From Campylobacterales bacterium (GTDB lineage Bacteria > Campylobacterota > Campylobacteria > Campylobacterales > QNZT01), in assembly GCA_015489185.1 (NCBI GenBank), contig WGAE01000035.1, forward strand, positions 1 through 19,006: a DNA stretch of 19,006 nt. The letters are read 5' to 3'. This document shows, in pieces, positions 1-7,520 of the stretch. The translations under genes were made by a program, and so were the position numbers. The notes under the pieces are model-generated. The model saw only the letters and a program-made list of their open reading frames with translations. It was not told the DNA's origin and did no database searches. Every line of letters starts with the position of its first letter. Position 1 is the first letter of the stretch.

Positions 1-765
1 CGCCAGAATCTCCTCTTGCGTAAAGTCAACCTTTCTGGAAGTCTGCTCTTTGTGTATAATCGAAACGGGGTGATTTCCAAGATATCGGCGCAACTCCTCC
101 AGCTTTTCGGTACGCACCCCTTTGACATCGTATGCCGGCGGGCGGTCGATCGTCCCAAGGTCGATACGGTCAGGTCGAATACGATCAAATGCCTTTTTGA
201 GAGCCCCCATCTCTTCGGGTTTGTCGTTGATCCCGGCAACGACGAGTATCTCAAGTATCAGCACATTATCACAAATCTCTCGAAACTGCTCCAGACCGCG
301 GATAATCTCCTCCACATCAATCGACTTAAGCGGACGGTCGAGCTTTTTGAAACAAGCCGGTGTGGCGCAGTCAAGCGAAAGTTTGACAATATCGATTTTT
401 CGCAAAATCTGTTGTATTTTCGTGTCAGCAATACGTGATGCGTTGGAAAGAATCAGTAATTTTTTATCCCCCTTGATCTCGTTTAATCTATTCACAAGGC
501 AATCAAGATCGAGATAGAGCGTCGGTTCCCCGTTCGCTGTGATCGTAATAACATCGATATCGGGATACTCCTCCAGCGTGCGTGTCACTTCAGAAACGAC
601 CGATTCGACAGCGGGAGGATTGTCAATATGATCAACCGTTTTGGCAGGTTCAAGTTCACAGTAGAGACAGTCGAAGTTACACGATTTTTTTGCGGGACTC
701 AGGTCGATTCCCAGCGACAAACCGAAACGACGGGAAGCAACCGGTCCGAAAATATAGCGATACAT
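1..765 (-). CDS. Radical SAM protein (COG0731-like Fe-S oxidoreductase), C-terminus cut off by window edge
   Basis: The minus strand is open from an ATG at 765 to the window edge, giving the first 255 residues. The N-terminus reads GPVASRRFGLSLGIDLSP, followed by the cluster-binding motif CNFDCLYC (Cys29, Cys33, Cys36), which is the CxxxCxxC of radical SAM enzymes that coordinates a 4Fe-4S cluster and cleaves S-adenosylmethionine. The GPV-SRR-G-SLGIDL lead-in is typical of the COG0731 group; a TITANGEPTL stretch (the GGEPTL-like SAM contact) lies about 35 residues after the Cys motif. The substrate is not evident. The start is chosen because the family motif begins at residue 7; no clear Shine-Dalgarno precedes it. 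It is divergent from the beta-propeller gene at 858. Family certain, reaction unknown. Confidence 0.85.
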   Translation of the reverse strand, partial: MYRYIFGPVASRRFGLSLGIDLSPAKKSCNFDCLYCELEPAKTVDHIDNPPAVESVVSEVTRTLEEYPDIDVITITANGEPTLYLDLDCLVNRLNEIKGDKKLLILSNASRIADTKIQQILRKIDIVKLSLDCATPACFKKLDRPLKSIDVEEIIRGLEQFREICDNVLILEILVVAGINDKPEEMGALKKAFDRIRPDRIDLGTIDRPPAYDVKGVRTEKLEELRRYLGNHPVSIIHKEQTSRKVDFTQEEILA

Positions 766-786
766 AGTAAAAGCATACACAAAAAT

Positions 787-821
787 GCGTAAAAAACCAC
801 TTTTTCGCCACTTTTTTACGC
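787..821. repeat. Perfect 10-bp inverted repeat in a divergent intergenic region
   Basis: GCGTAAAAAA at 787-796 and its exact reverse complement TTTTTTACGC at 812-821 are separated by 15 bases. It is central in the 92-base gap between two divergent genes (radical SAM, minus; beta-propeller, plus), so it could be an operator or an upstream structural element for either. A possible -10 for the plus gene (TATCAT, 822-827) directly follows the right arm. Operator function is inferred from position and symmetry only. Confidence 0.5.
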
Positions 822-857
822 TATCATGAAGATATCCTGTTTTGCAAAGGATCCGAT

Positions 858-3425
858 ATGAAAAGATTGTGCCTGCTTTTTCTCTTTTTTGTCTCCTCTC
901 TCTACTCGGACACGGCGCTGATTATCCACAAAGGGTGGCAACTGATCGGTACCTCATCCAAAATCACCGATCTCTCCGTTTTCACGCCGCAACACGTCGA
1001 ACAGATCTGGCACTTCGACGCCGCGACACAACAGTGGAAAGGGTACTCCCCCGATCCCGAAATTGCCCCAAAAATCACCGAAAAAGGGTACGGTACCGTC
1101 ACTTCGCTGGAGAGCTGGCACGGTTTCTGGATTAAAAGCAAAGATGAGTGGGTCTTGACACTGCCGACCGAAAACGGCAGTTCCGATGAAAATATCACAC
1201 TGCAAAAGGGATGGAATCTAATCTCCCTGCCGGTTGATACAGTCGTTTCTCCGCACATCTTCGACGGAAATACGGTCTGGAAATATGCAAACAACCGATG
1301 GGAATTTTTCGACAAAGAGGCAAACGAAAACTTCCCCGCTATTTCCCATATCACCAACAGCGAGGGAATCTGGGTCAAATCAAACCACAAACAGACCATT
1401 TCCGTCGCTACCGATGCAGCGAAACTGCATAATTTCACCTCCTCAAAAGAGATGGAGGCGTACATTCGCGATATGTTGCTGACCGACCGAAGAGATATCT
1501 GCGGCTACTTTCCGATTACAGCATTGCGAGCGCCGGGGATGGTTGTTGCTGACGAAGGCGGCGCAACCAAAGATGCGGCACCCGCTTTTGCCCAAGATGA
1601 GGCACAAAATGCTTCACAAACCAACATACAGGAAGCGAGAGTCGACGAAGCGGATATCATCAAACACAATAACCGAGCTATCTTTTTTCTCTACCGTGAC
1701 AATAGCACACCGCAACAGACCAAAATCGGCATAACGACATTTTCAGAGATCCTAAACGGCAAAACCGAACCGCTTACGACCATCACCCCGCGAGGCAATC
1801 CCGATGCGCTCTATCTTGCAGGGGACAAACTGATTGTACTCTCCGCAAACCGTGTCATCGACACCATTTACGAAACGCCCAAACAAACCGCTCCGGCAAA
1901 AACAGAAAAAACCAAAAGAGAGTTTACCGTCCCCGCCTTTTATGTCGAAATCTATGATGTTAAAACATTCAATGCAATCCATAAACTTCATGAATTCAAA
2001 ATAGACGGTTATCTGAAAACCAGCAGACTCATACAAAACAAACTCTATCTTGTTAGTCAATTTAGTCCGATCGTCAATGTGACATATCCGCGTATCTATG
2101 TCAACGCACCCGAGTGTAAAAACTACTTTTTCGGTAATCCAGTCCCACCGGAAACATCAGACGAAACTGAAACAAACACCGGATCAGGAGGCAGCGGCGG
2201 CAGTGTTCCTCCATTTGTTCAAAACAGAGGTATTGTAGCCGACGACTACAAACAGTATGCCCGCTGTTACGGTCTGTCGGTTGATGAAAAGCAAAGATTT
2301 TACAGACCGGACTATGAGCATCCGCATATCATCTCTGAATATTTGATTCCCAAAGTACATATCGACAATACCCTCGAAAATGTGCTGATCACTCCCGAAA
2401 CAGTGTATGCGCCTGCAAAAATAGACCAGCAGGCGGTCATCACAACCGTTACCAAAATCGATCTGGATAACACACAACCGATACAAACCGCTTCAATACT
2501 CGGATACCCCAACACCGTCTACGCTTCACAAAAAGCACTCTATCTCGTCTCAGACCGATATCCGATCTACTACAGCTTCGACCGATTCAAAAGACGCTCC
2601 GTGATTTACAAATTTGCGCTCGGTGATCAGATGGGCTACCGTGCGGCAGGTTTTGTCAACGGCACACCGCTCAATCAGTTCAGTCTCAGCGAATATCACA
2701 ATATCCTGCGCATCGCCACAAGCGAGGGTTTTTCCTGGCTTAACAATACCGTCAATACACTCTATACCCTCAAAACCGTACAAAACAATCTCATCATTCA
2801 GGGTGTTCTCAGTGGACTGGGCAAAGAGGGAGAGACGATACGCGCGGTACGTTTTATGGGAGATAAGGGGTATATCGTTACGTTTAAACAAACCGATCCG
2901 TTCTATACACTCGATCTTAGCGATCCGTCACATCCGAAAAAAATCGGACAACTGCAGATTGACGGCTTCTCATCCTATCTGCATCCGATCAGCGAAAATC
3001 TCATACTCGGTTTCGGACGCGACGCGACACCGCAGGGGCAGACACTGGGTCTGAAACTGGAGCTTTTCGATGTGAGTGATTTTGCACATCCCGTTTCACT
3101 CGACAGTTACACCCTCCCCGGAAATTATAACCGCAGTGAAGTGGAACACAATCACAAAGCACTTGCATACCGAAACAGTGACAAACTTTTTGCATTTGCC
3201 TACAATGCAAACGAGGGGTATCACTCCAGCGTCGATTATCTGGGTATTTTTCAGATCGCACAAAACGCGATCAAAGTCTACCACCCGATTCAGGGGGACC
3301 AAAACAGCTACAGTATCTATCAGAGAGGATTGATCTTTGATATCAACGGCGTAACCTACGTCGCCTATTTTTCCAACGGAAAGATCAAATATCGTAAATT
3401 AGAAAATCTGGGAGTCTTACCATGA
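858..3425 (+). CDS. Secreted beta-propeller domain protein (Beta_propel / COG4880 type)
   Basis: The 855-residue protein begins with a signal peptide (MKRLCLLFLFFVSSLYS). Residues about 24-97 and 115-178 are two copies of one module: each starts with KGW(Q/N)LI, has a central W-H/K-hydrophobic segment followed by W, and ends with G(F/I)W(I/V)KS. Residues 262-267 read VDEADI followed by IKHNNRAIFFLY, the signature entry into the Beta_propel family of secreted proteins distantly related to WD-40 propellers. A Gly/Ser linker (about residues 440-448) interrupts the propeller. The role is unknown; an extracytoplasmic binding or scaffold function is likely. An AAAGGA Shine-Dalgarno at 846-851 supports the ATG. 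The last bases overlap the start of a lipoprotein gene, so the two are probably co-translated. Confidence 0.85.
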   Translation: MKRLCLLFLFFVSSLYSDTALIIHKGWQLIGTSSKITDLSVFTPQHVEQIWHFDAATQQWKGYSPDPEIAPKITEKGYGTVTSLESWHGFWIKSKDEWVLTLPTENGSSDENITLQKGWNLISLPVDTVVSPHIFDGNTVWKYANNRWEFFDKEANENFPAISHITNSEGIWVKSNHKQTISVATDAAKLHNFTSSKEMEAYIRDMLLTDRRDICGYFPITALRAPGMVVADEGGATKDAAPAFAQDEAQNASQTNIQEARVDEADIIKHNNRAIFFLYRDNSTPQQTKIGITTFSEILNGKTEPLTTITPRGNPDALYLAGDKLIVLSANRVIDTIYETPKQTAPAKTEKTKREFTVPAFYVEIYDVKTFNAIHKLHEFKIDGYLKTSRLIQNKLYLVSQFSPIVNVTYPRIYVNAPECKNYFFGNPVPPETSDETETNTGSGGSGGSVPPFVQNRGIVADDYKQYARCYGLSVDEKQRFYRPDYEHPHIISEYLIPKVHIDNTLENVLITPETVYAPAKIDQQAVITTVTKIDLDNTQPIQTASILGYPNTVYASQKALYLVSDRYPIYYSFDRFKRRSVIYKFALGDQMGYRAAGFVNGTPLNQFSLSEYHNILRIATSEGFSWLNNTVNTLYTLKTVQNNLIIQGVLSGLGKEGETIRAVRFMGDKGYIVTFKQTDPFYTLDLSDPSHPKKIGQLQIDGFSSYLHPISENLILGFGRDATPQGQTLGLKLELFDVSDFAHPVSLDSYTLPGNYNRSEVEHNHKALAYRNSDKLFAFAYNANEGYHSSVDYLGIFQIAQNAIKVYHPIQGDQNSYSIYQRGLIFDINGVTYVAYFSNGKIKYRKLENLGVLP

Positions 3426-3556
3426 GATATGTATGGATTATTTCGATACTGTTGATGATGACAGGATGCGGCGGAAACAGTACCGACACCCCGCCCGCTT
3501 CGCCGCAAACACACGACAGCGGCAAAAGCCCGCCGCAGGTGCCGGTGATCGATTAG
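3422..3556 (+). CDS. Very small lipoprotein (44 aa), coupled to the beta-propeller gene
   Basis: The ATG at 3422 overlaps the TGA of the upstream gene (ATGA), a typical translational-coupling arrangement. The 44-residue product has a hydrophobic signal (MRYVWIISILLMMTG) and a lipobox-like MTGC with Cys16, then only 28 mature residues, rich in Pro, Ser and Thr and ending in PQVPVID. It is probably processed to a lipid-anchored peptide; no domain is recognisable. Its TAG stop (3554-3556) overlaps on the opposite strand the TAA stop of hemE (3553-3555), so the two genes converge with no spacer. It could be a partner or anchor for the propeller protein (inference). It may also be a C-terminally degraded lipoprotein. 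Confidence 0.65.
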   Translation: MRYVWIISILLMMTGCGGNSTDTPPASPQTHDSGKSPPQVPVID

Positions 3557-4593
3557 TCTCTTCGACTCACTTCCTGACAGAGTTTGACGAAATATTTTGC
3601 GTTCTCAACCGGAACGTCGGGAAGAATACCGTGTCCTAGATTGAAAATGTGTCTTCCCTCTTTCATCGTATTTGCCAGCGATGTCACACACTCTTTCGTC
3701 GCCTCTTTGCTGTAAAGGCGGCAGGGCTCCATATTGCCCTGCAGAACATAACGATCACCCAGTTTCTCTTTGGCAAGCGCCATCGGCGTACCCCAGTCGA
3801 CGCCGAAAACATCAAAGTTTCCGTAAACCCAGCCCCGCTCTACAAATGCGGCAATCCCTTTGGGAAACATGATGACAGGAATATGCGGATACTTCTCTTT
3901 GAGATATTCGGCGATCTCGACCATATATTTCCAGGAAAATTCATCATATTTGCTCGGCTCGATCGCGGCAGCCCAGGAGTCAAAGATCTGCACCACATCG
4001 ACACCCGCTTCGATCTGCTTTTCGAGGTAGTATTTGACCACTTCGGTCACTTTGGAAAGCAACTTGTGCATAAATTCCGGTTCGGTATAGATCAGTTTTT
4101 TACAGATGCTGTAGGTTTTGGTACCCTGCCCTTCGATCATATAGGTCGCAAGCGTCCACGGTGCTCCGGCAAAGCCGATCAACGCTTTGTCGTCCGCCAG
4201 CTTTTCACGCACCAGTCTGATCGTATCATACACATAGGTTAGTCTGTCCGCTGCCGCTTCACCGCCAAGCAAAGCCTCAAGCGCCTTTTCATCACGAACC
4301 GGTTCTTCAAAAACCGGTCCTTCCCCCTTGACAAAATCGAGTTTCATCCCCATCTCGTTGGGGACTACCAAAATATCGGAAAAGAGAATCGCGGCATCTA
4401 CACCCAGAATGTCGACCGGCTGCAGTGTCACTTCGGCGGCAAGTTCCGGATTGTGGCAAAGGTTCAGAAAATTGCCCGCTTTTTCACGCACTTTCATATA
4501 TTCGGGCAGATATCTCCCCGCCTGTCTCATCATCCATACCGGCGTATACGGCGTCGGTTTGCCGAAACACGCATCTACAAAAATTTTACCCAT
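3553..4593 (-). CDS. hemE: Uroporphyrinogen decarboxylase
   Basis: HemE decarboxylates the four acetate side chains of uroporphyrinogen III to give coproporphyrinogen III in cytoplasmic haem synthesis. The 346-residue protein has the normal family length. Signature 1 (PVWMMRQAGRYLPEY) lies at residues 18-32, with the substrate-contacting Arg23 and Arg27; Asp73 in the FSDILVVP segment matches the catalytic aspartate; signature 2 (GFAGAPWTLATYM) lies in the middle; NLGHGILPD lies near the C-terminus. The ATG overlaps the stop of yqhA by one base (TAATG), with GGTGGAG just upstream inside yqhA. This suggests coupled translation as the last gene of the regulator-asd-yqhA-hemE block. Nothing odd is seen except the direct stop-to-stop overlap with the lipoprotein gene on the other strand. 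Confidence 0.97.
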   Translation of the reverse strand: MGKIFVDACFGKPTPYTPVWMMRQAGRYLPEYMKVREKAGNFLNLCHNPELAAEVTLQPVDILGVDAAILFSDILVVPNEMGMKLDFVKGEGPVFEEPVRDEKALEALLGGEAAADRLTYVYDTIRLVREKLADDKALIGFAGAPWTLATYMIEGQGTKTYSICKKLIYTEPEFMHKLLSKVTEVVKYYLEKQIEAGVDVVQIFDSWAAAIEPSKYDEFSWKYMVEIAEYLKEKYPHIPVIMFPKGIAAFVERGWVYGNFDVFGVDWGTPMALAKEKLGDRYVLQGNMEPCRLYSKEATKECVTSLANTMKEGRHIFNLGHGILPDVPVENAKYFVKLCQEVSRRD

Positions 4594-5156
4594 TAATGTT
4601 CTCCACCCTTATGTAAAAAATATAATCCCACCGAGAGCGCAAGTATCGAACCGGCAAAATAGAGCATCTCTATCGCACCTTCATAAGGCGTATGCAACAC
4701 ACGCTTGAAGAAACTAACCACCAGCACCATAACAATAACTTTCGCAAGTTTGTCCTTGAGCTGATCGAGTGAATGAATCTCCAAAATACGTGACGCACCG
4801 CCCTTTGCGATATCGATCTCGGAGATAAAAAGCTCATACAAACCGAAACCGAAAATAAACATCACGATTGCCATCAGATAGAGGTCAACCGCACCGATCA
4901 GACCGCTGACGATATTCTCATGAAAATGGTCGGGATGGATATGGTTGACATACGTCTGAAAAACCATCACTACCACTTCCCAAATATCGACACTCGCGAC
5001 AATAAAGAGGGCAATCCCGCCCAGCATACTAAAAATTACCGCCAGTAAGACAAAAAAACGTGACTGCCAGAGCGCACTTTCAAAGATTCGCTCCAGCCAG
5101 GACTGGTTGTGTGTATTTGGGGTTACCGGTTTTGGTTCTTGCTCTTCATGAGACAT
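4593..5156 (-). CDS. yqhA: YqhA family (UPF0114) membrane protein
   Basis: This 187-residue inner-membrane protein has a polar N-terminus and about four hydrophobic segments (roughly residues 35-58, 83-110, 137-150 and 160-180). The stretch YLMAIVMFIFGFGLYELFIS and the following SLDQLKDKLAKVIVMVLVVSFFK are characteristic of the UPF0114/YqhA family, whose biochemical role is not established. The N-terminus is somewhat longer than in the E. coli protein. The ATG follows directly on the TAG of asd (TAGATG, no gap), and the Shine-Dalgarno GGAGGAG lies within the last asd codons, so translation is probably coupled. It sits between two biosynthetic enzymes, but this does not identify its function. 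Confidence 0.85.
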   Translation of the reverse strand: MSHEEQEPKPVTPNTHNQSWLERIFESALWQSRFFVLLAVIFSMLGGIALFIVASVDIWEVVVMVFQTYVNHIHPDHFHENIVSGLIGAVDLYLMAIVMFIFGFGLYELFISEIDIAKGGASRILEIHSLDQLKDKLAKVIVMVLVVSFFKRVLHTPYEGAIEMLYFAGSILALSVGLYFLHKGGEH

Positions 5157-6188
5157 CTACTCCTCCAATTCAATCCATTTTTGCGCAATACGCAGGGCAT
5201 TGGTCGCCGCACCTACACGTACCTGGTCCGCGACGTTCCAAAAGTGGAGTATATTATCTCTAAAAATATCTTTTCTTATCCTTCCGACGTAGGTTAAATC
5301 GGTATCGGTTGCGGTAACGGGCATGGGGTAGACACCGTTTGGCAGATCGTCCTGCACCACCAGATGCTCAAACTCGGCAAATGCACGGCGCACTTGATCC
5401 ACATCGACCACCACATTTTCGCCAAACGTGACCGTCACCGACTCGCTGTGGCTGCGAAGTACAGGCACACGCACGCACGTCGCCGCCACTTCGATATCTT
5501 TGTGGAGAATCTTTCGGGTCTCATTGACCATCTTCATCTCTTCTTTCGTAAAACCGTTCTCCATCGCGACATCAACCTGCGGAATGACATTGAGCGCAAT
5601 CTGATGCATAAAGGCTTTGTGCTCACTTTCATCCAGTCTGAACGCGAAGAAATCCTGCATCTGCTTCACTAGCTCTTCCATACCCGCTTTACCCGCGCCG
5701 CTGGTCGCCTGATAGGTACTGACATCTACACGCACGATACCGTAGAGATCATCCAACGCTTTGAGCGCCTGTACCATCTGAATCGTCGAACAGTTGGGAT
5801 TTGCGATAATCCCCCGGTTTTTCCACTCTTTGATATCTTCAGGATTGACTTCAGGAACCACCAGCGGAATATCGGGTTCCATACGAAAGTGGCTGGTATT
5901 GTCTATCACAACCGCACCGGCATCAACCGCCGAATCGGCAAACTCCGCAGAAACACTTCCCCCCGCGGAAAAAAAGGCGATATCGATCTCCTCTTTTTCA
6001 AAAATATCGTGTGTCAGCTCCTGTACTTTGATCGTTTCACCGGCATATTCGATCTCTTTGCCCACACTTCTGGCACTCGCCAGCGGCACCAGTTTCGCAA
6101 TCGGAAAGTTGTACTCTTCGAACAATCTGTAAAACTCTTCACCTACCGCACCGGTAGCACCTACAACCGCAACATTGAATTTTCTCAT
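5157..6188 (-). CDS. asd: Aspartate-semialdehyde dehydrogenase
   Basis: Asd reduces aspartyl phosphate to aspartate semialdehyde with NADPH, feeding lysine/diaminopimelate, methionine and threonine synthesis in the cytoplasm. The 343-residue protein starts with the nucleotide-binding VGATGAVGEEF (residues 9-19). The active-site cysteine is Cys133 in ANPNCSTIQM, with RVPVLRSHSES supplying Arg240 and His247, which by family comparison bind substrate and act as general base. TSGAGKAG (residues 162-169) is also a family motif. The Shine-Dalgarno AGAGGG precedes the ATG by five bases. It lies 21 bases downstream of the response regulator gene and abuts yqhA, so it is probably part of a four-gene transcript. 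Length and motifs are complete. Confidence 0.97.
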   Translation of the reverse strand: MRKFNVAVVGATGAVGEEFYRLFEEYNFPIAKLVPLASARSVGKEIEYAGETIKVQELTHDIFEKEEIDIAFFSAGGSVSAEFADSAVDAGAVVIDNTSHFRMEPDIPLVVPEVNPEDIKEWKNRGIIANPNCSTIQMVQALKALDDLYGIVRVDVSTYQATSGAGKAGMEELVKQMQDFFAFRLDESEHKAFMHQIALNVIPQVDVAMENGFTKEEMKMVNETRKILHKDIEVAATCVRVPVLRSHSESVTVTFGENVVVDVDQVRRAFAEFEHLVVQDDLPNGVYPMPVTATDTDLTYVGRIRKDIFRDNILHFWNVADQVRVGAATNALRIAQKWIELEE

Positions 6189-6209
6189 AAAAACCCTCTT
6201 TTTACAAAA

Positions 6210-7433
6210 TTATTGTATCTGTAAACGTATATCCAAACCGAGATCGTCAGGAACGATTTGGTCACCCTCGCTCAAAATCACCGCCCGCTCGATCACAGAC
6301 TTCAACTCCCGCACGTTTCCGGGCCAGTCATACTCCAGCAACAACGCTTTGGCTTCGTCACTAAGTGTTTTGTAAGGCATATTGTACTGGCGACATGTCC
6401 GGTAGAGATACTCGGTAGCGATATCGATAACCTCTTCCTTCCGCTCTCTCAGCGGCGCTATTTTAACAGGAATTGTATTTAATCTGTAATACAAATCTTC
6501 CCGAAACTCTTTGTTTTTGATCTTTTCTAAAATGTTTGCGTTGGTCGCGGAGACAATACGTACATCGATTTTGACCGGTTTGGTACCGCCCACCCGCACA
6601 ATCTCGCGCTCCTGAATCACACGCAACAGTTTCGCCTGCAATGACATCGGCATCTCGCCGATCTCATCCAGAAAGAGCGTTCCTTTGTGCGCACTCTCGA
6701 AGTGACCGATCTTTTGTGACGTCGCATCGGTAAACGCCCCTTTTTCATAACCGAAAAGCTCACTCTCAAGCAGATTTTCCGGTATCGCAGCCATATTGAT
6801 CGCAATAAACGGTCCGGCATAGCGGGGAGACTCTTCATGCACATAGCGTGCAAAAAGCTCTTTTCCTACACCGCTCTCTCCCAGTAACATAATCGAAGCA
6901 TCTGTTTTTGCCGCTTTGGAGAGTGTCGATTTGATCTTTTCCAGTTTTTCACTCGTACCGTAAAACTTTTTACGCCGGTCACTCCCCTGTTTACGCCGCT
7001 CGACTTTGATCTTTCGGGTATCGGGCATGCCGACACGACGATCCTTGGTAACAAACCGCTTTTCGTACGCCTCCTTTTTCTCACGTACCTTTTTGACACG
7101 CTCCAAAACCGCAATCAAATCTTCCACTTCAAAAGGTTTGGTCAGAAAATCTTTGACATTTTCAAAACGAATCGCCTCTATCGCCGTATTGAGGGTGGCA
7201 TTGCCCGTAATGATGATAATACTGCAGGGGAAGTGGATCTCTTTGATAAACTCCAGCCCGTTCATACGCGGCATCGTAATATCGGTAATGATCACTTCGA
7301 AGGTCGAATCGAGTTTTTTCATCGCATCGATCGCGTTTTTGAAAGCAACAACTTCGTATTCGTCATACTCTTTGAGGGCAATCTCCAGCGATTTACGCAT
7401 ATTGATATCATCTTCAACGATAGCGATTTTCAT
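6210..7433 (-). CDS. Sigma-54-dependent response regulator (NtrC family, FlgR-like) without a DNA-binding domain
   Basis: The 407-residue protein has an N-terminal receiver domain (about 1-115; Asp8/Asp9, phospho-acceptor Asp51 in ITDITMP, Thr76, Lys99), a basic linker rich in RR/DRR (131-155), and an AAA+ sigma-54 activation domain. In that domain are Walker A GESGVGKE (185-192), the sigma-54-contacting GAFTDA loop (232-237), Walker B TLFLDEIGE (252-260) and sensor-II WPGNVREL (370-377). It ends about 25 residues after this, leaving no room for the Fis-type helix-turn-helix normally present. H. pylori FlgR, which activates flagellar sigma-54 promoters, likewise lacks this domain. It therefore probably acts from solution on sigma-54 holoenzyme after phosphorylation by a kinase not in the window. 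AAGGG precedes the ATG. It heads the asd-yqhA-hemE block. Assignment as FlgR itself is uncertain. Confidence 0.9.
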   Translation of the reverse strand: MKIAIVEDDINMRKSLEIALKEYDEYEVVAFKNAIDAMKKLDSTFEVIITDITMPRMNGLEFIKEIHFPCSIIIITGNATLNTAIEAIRFENVKDFLTKPFEVEDLIAVLERVKKVREKKEAYEKRFVTKDRRVGMPDTRKIKVERRKQGSDRRKKFYGTSEKLEKIKSTLSKAAKTDASIMLLGESGVGKELFARYVHEESPRYAGPFIAINMAAIPENLLESELFGYEKGAFTDATSQKIGHFESAHKGTLFLDEIGEMPMSLQAKLLRVIQEREIVRVGGTKPVKIDVRIVSATNANILEKIKNKEFREDLYYRLNTIPVKIAPLRERKEEVIDIATEYLYRTCRQYNMPYKTLSDEAKALLLEYDWPGNVRELKSVIERAVILSEGDQIVPDDLGLDIRLQIQ

Positions 7434-7520
7434 AACCCTTCACACCCCTTATGCTTCATGAATATTTTCAATATAGCATATTTTATATTAAATAATTACT
7501 GCTTGTTTTTTAGATTAAAA
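7434..7520 (-). promoter_or_regulatory. AT-rich upstream region of the response regulator gene
   Basis: This 87-base gap follows the stop of the DUF4105 gene and precedes the regulator gene on the same strand. Read on the minus strand it contains several -10-like hexamers (TATAAA, TATGCT, and TATATT at 7475-7470) but no convincing -35 and no -24/-12 (GG/GC) sigma-54 element. It is a plausible vegetative promoter for the regulator-asd-yqhA-hemE block. No terminator hairpin for the upstream gene is visible. Confidence 0.3.

Noticed and set aside
902..1465. 187-codon minus-strand open frame inside the beta-propeller gene
   Set aside because: Fully antisense to a gene with a signal peptide, family motifs and a ribosome binding site; the translation has no recognisable domain or start signal.
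3649..4242. 197-codon plus-strand open frame across hemE
   Set aside because: Antisense shadow of hemE, whose motifs are complete; its translation is rich in His/Phe/Arg as expected from a reverse reading.
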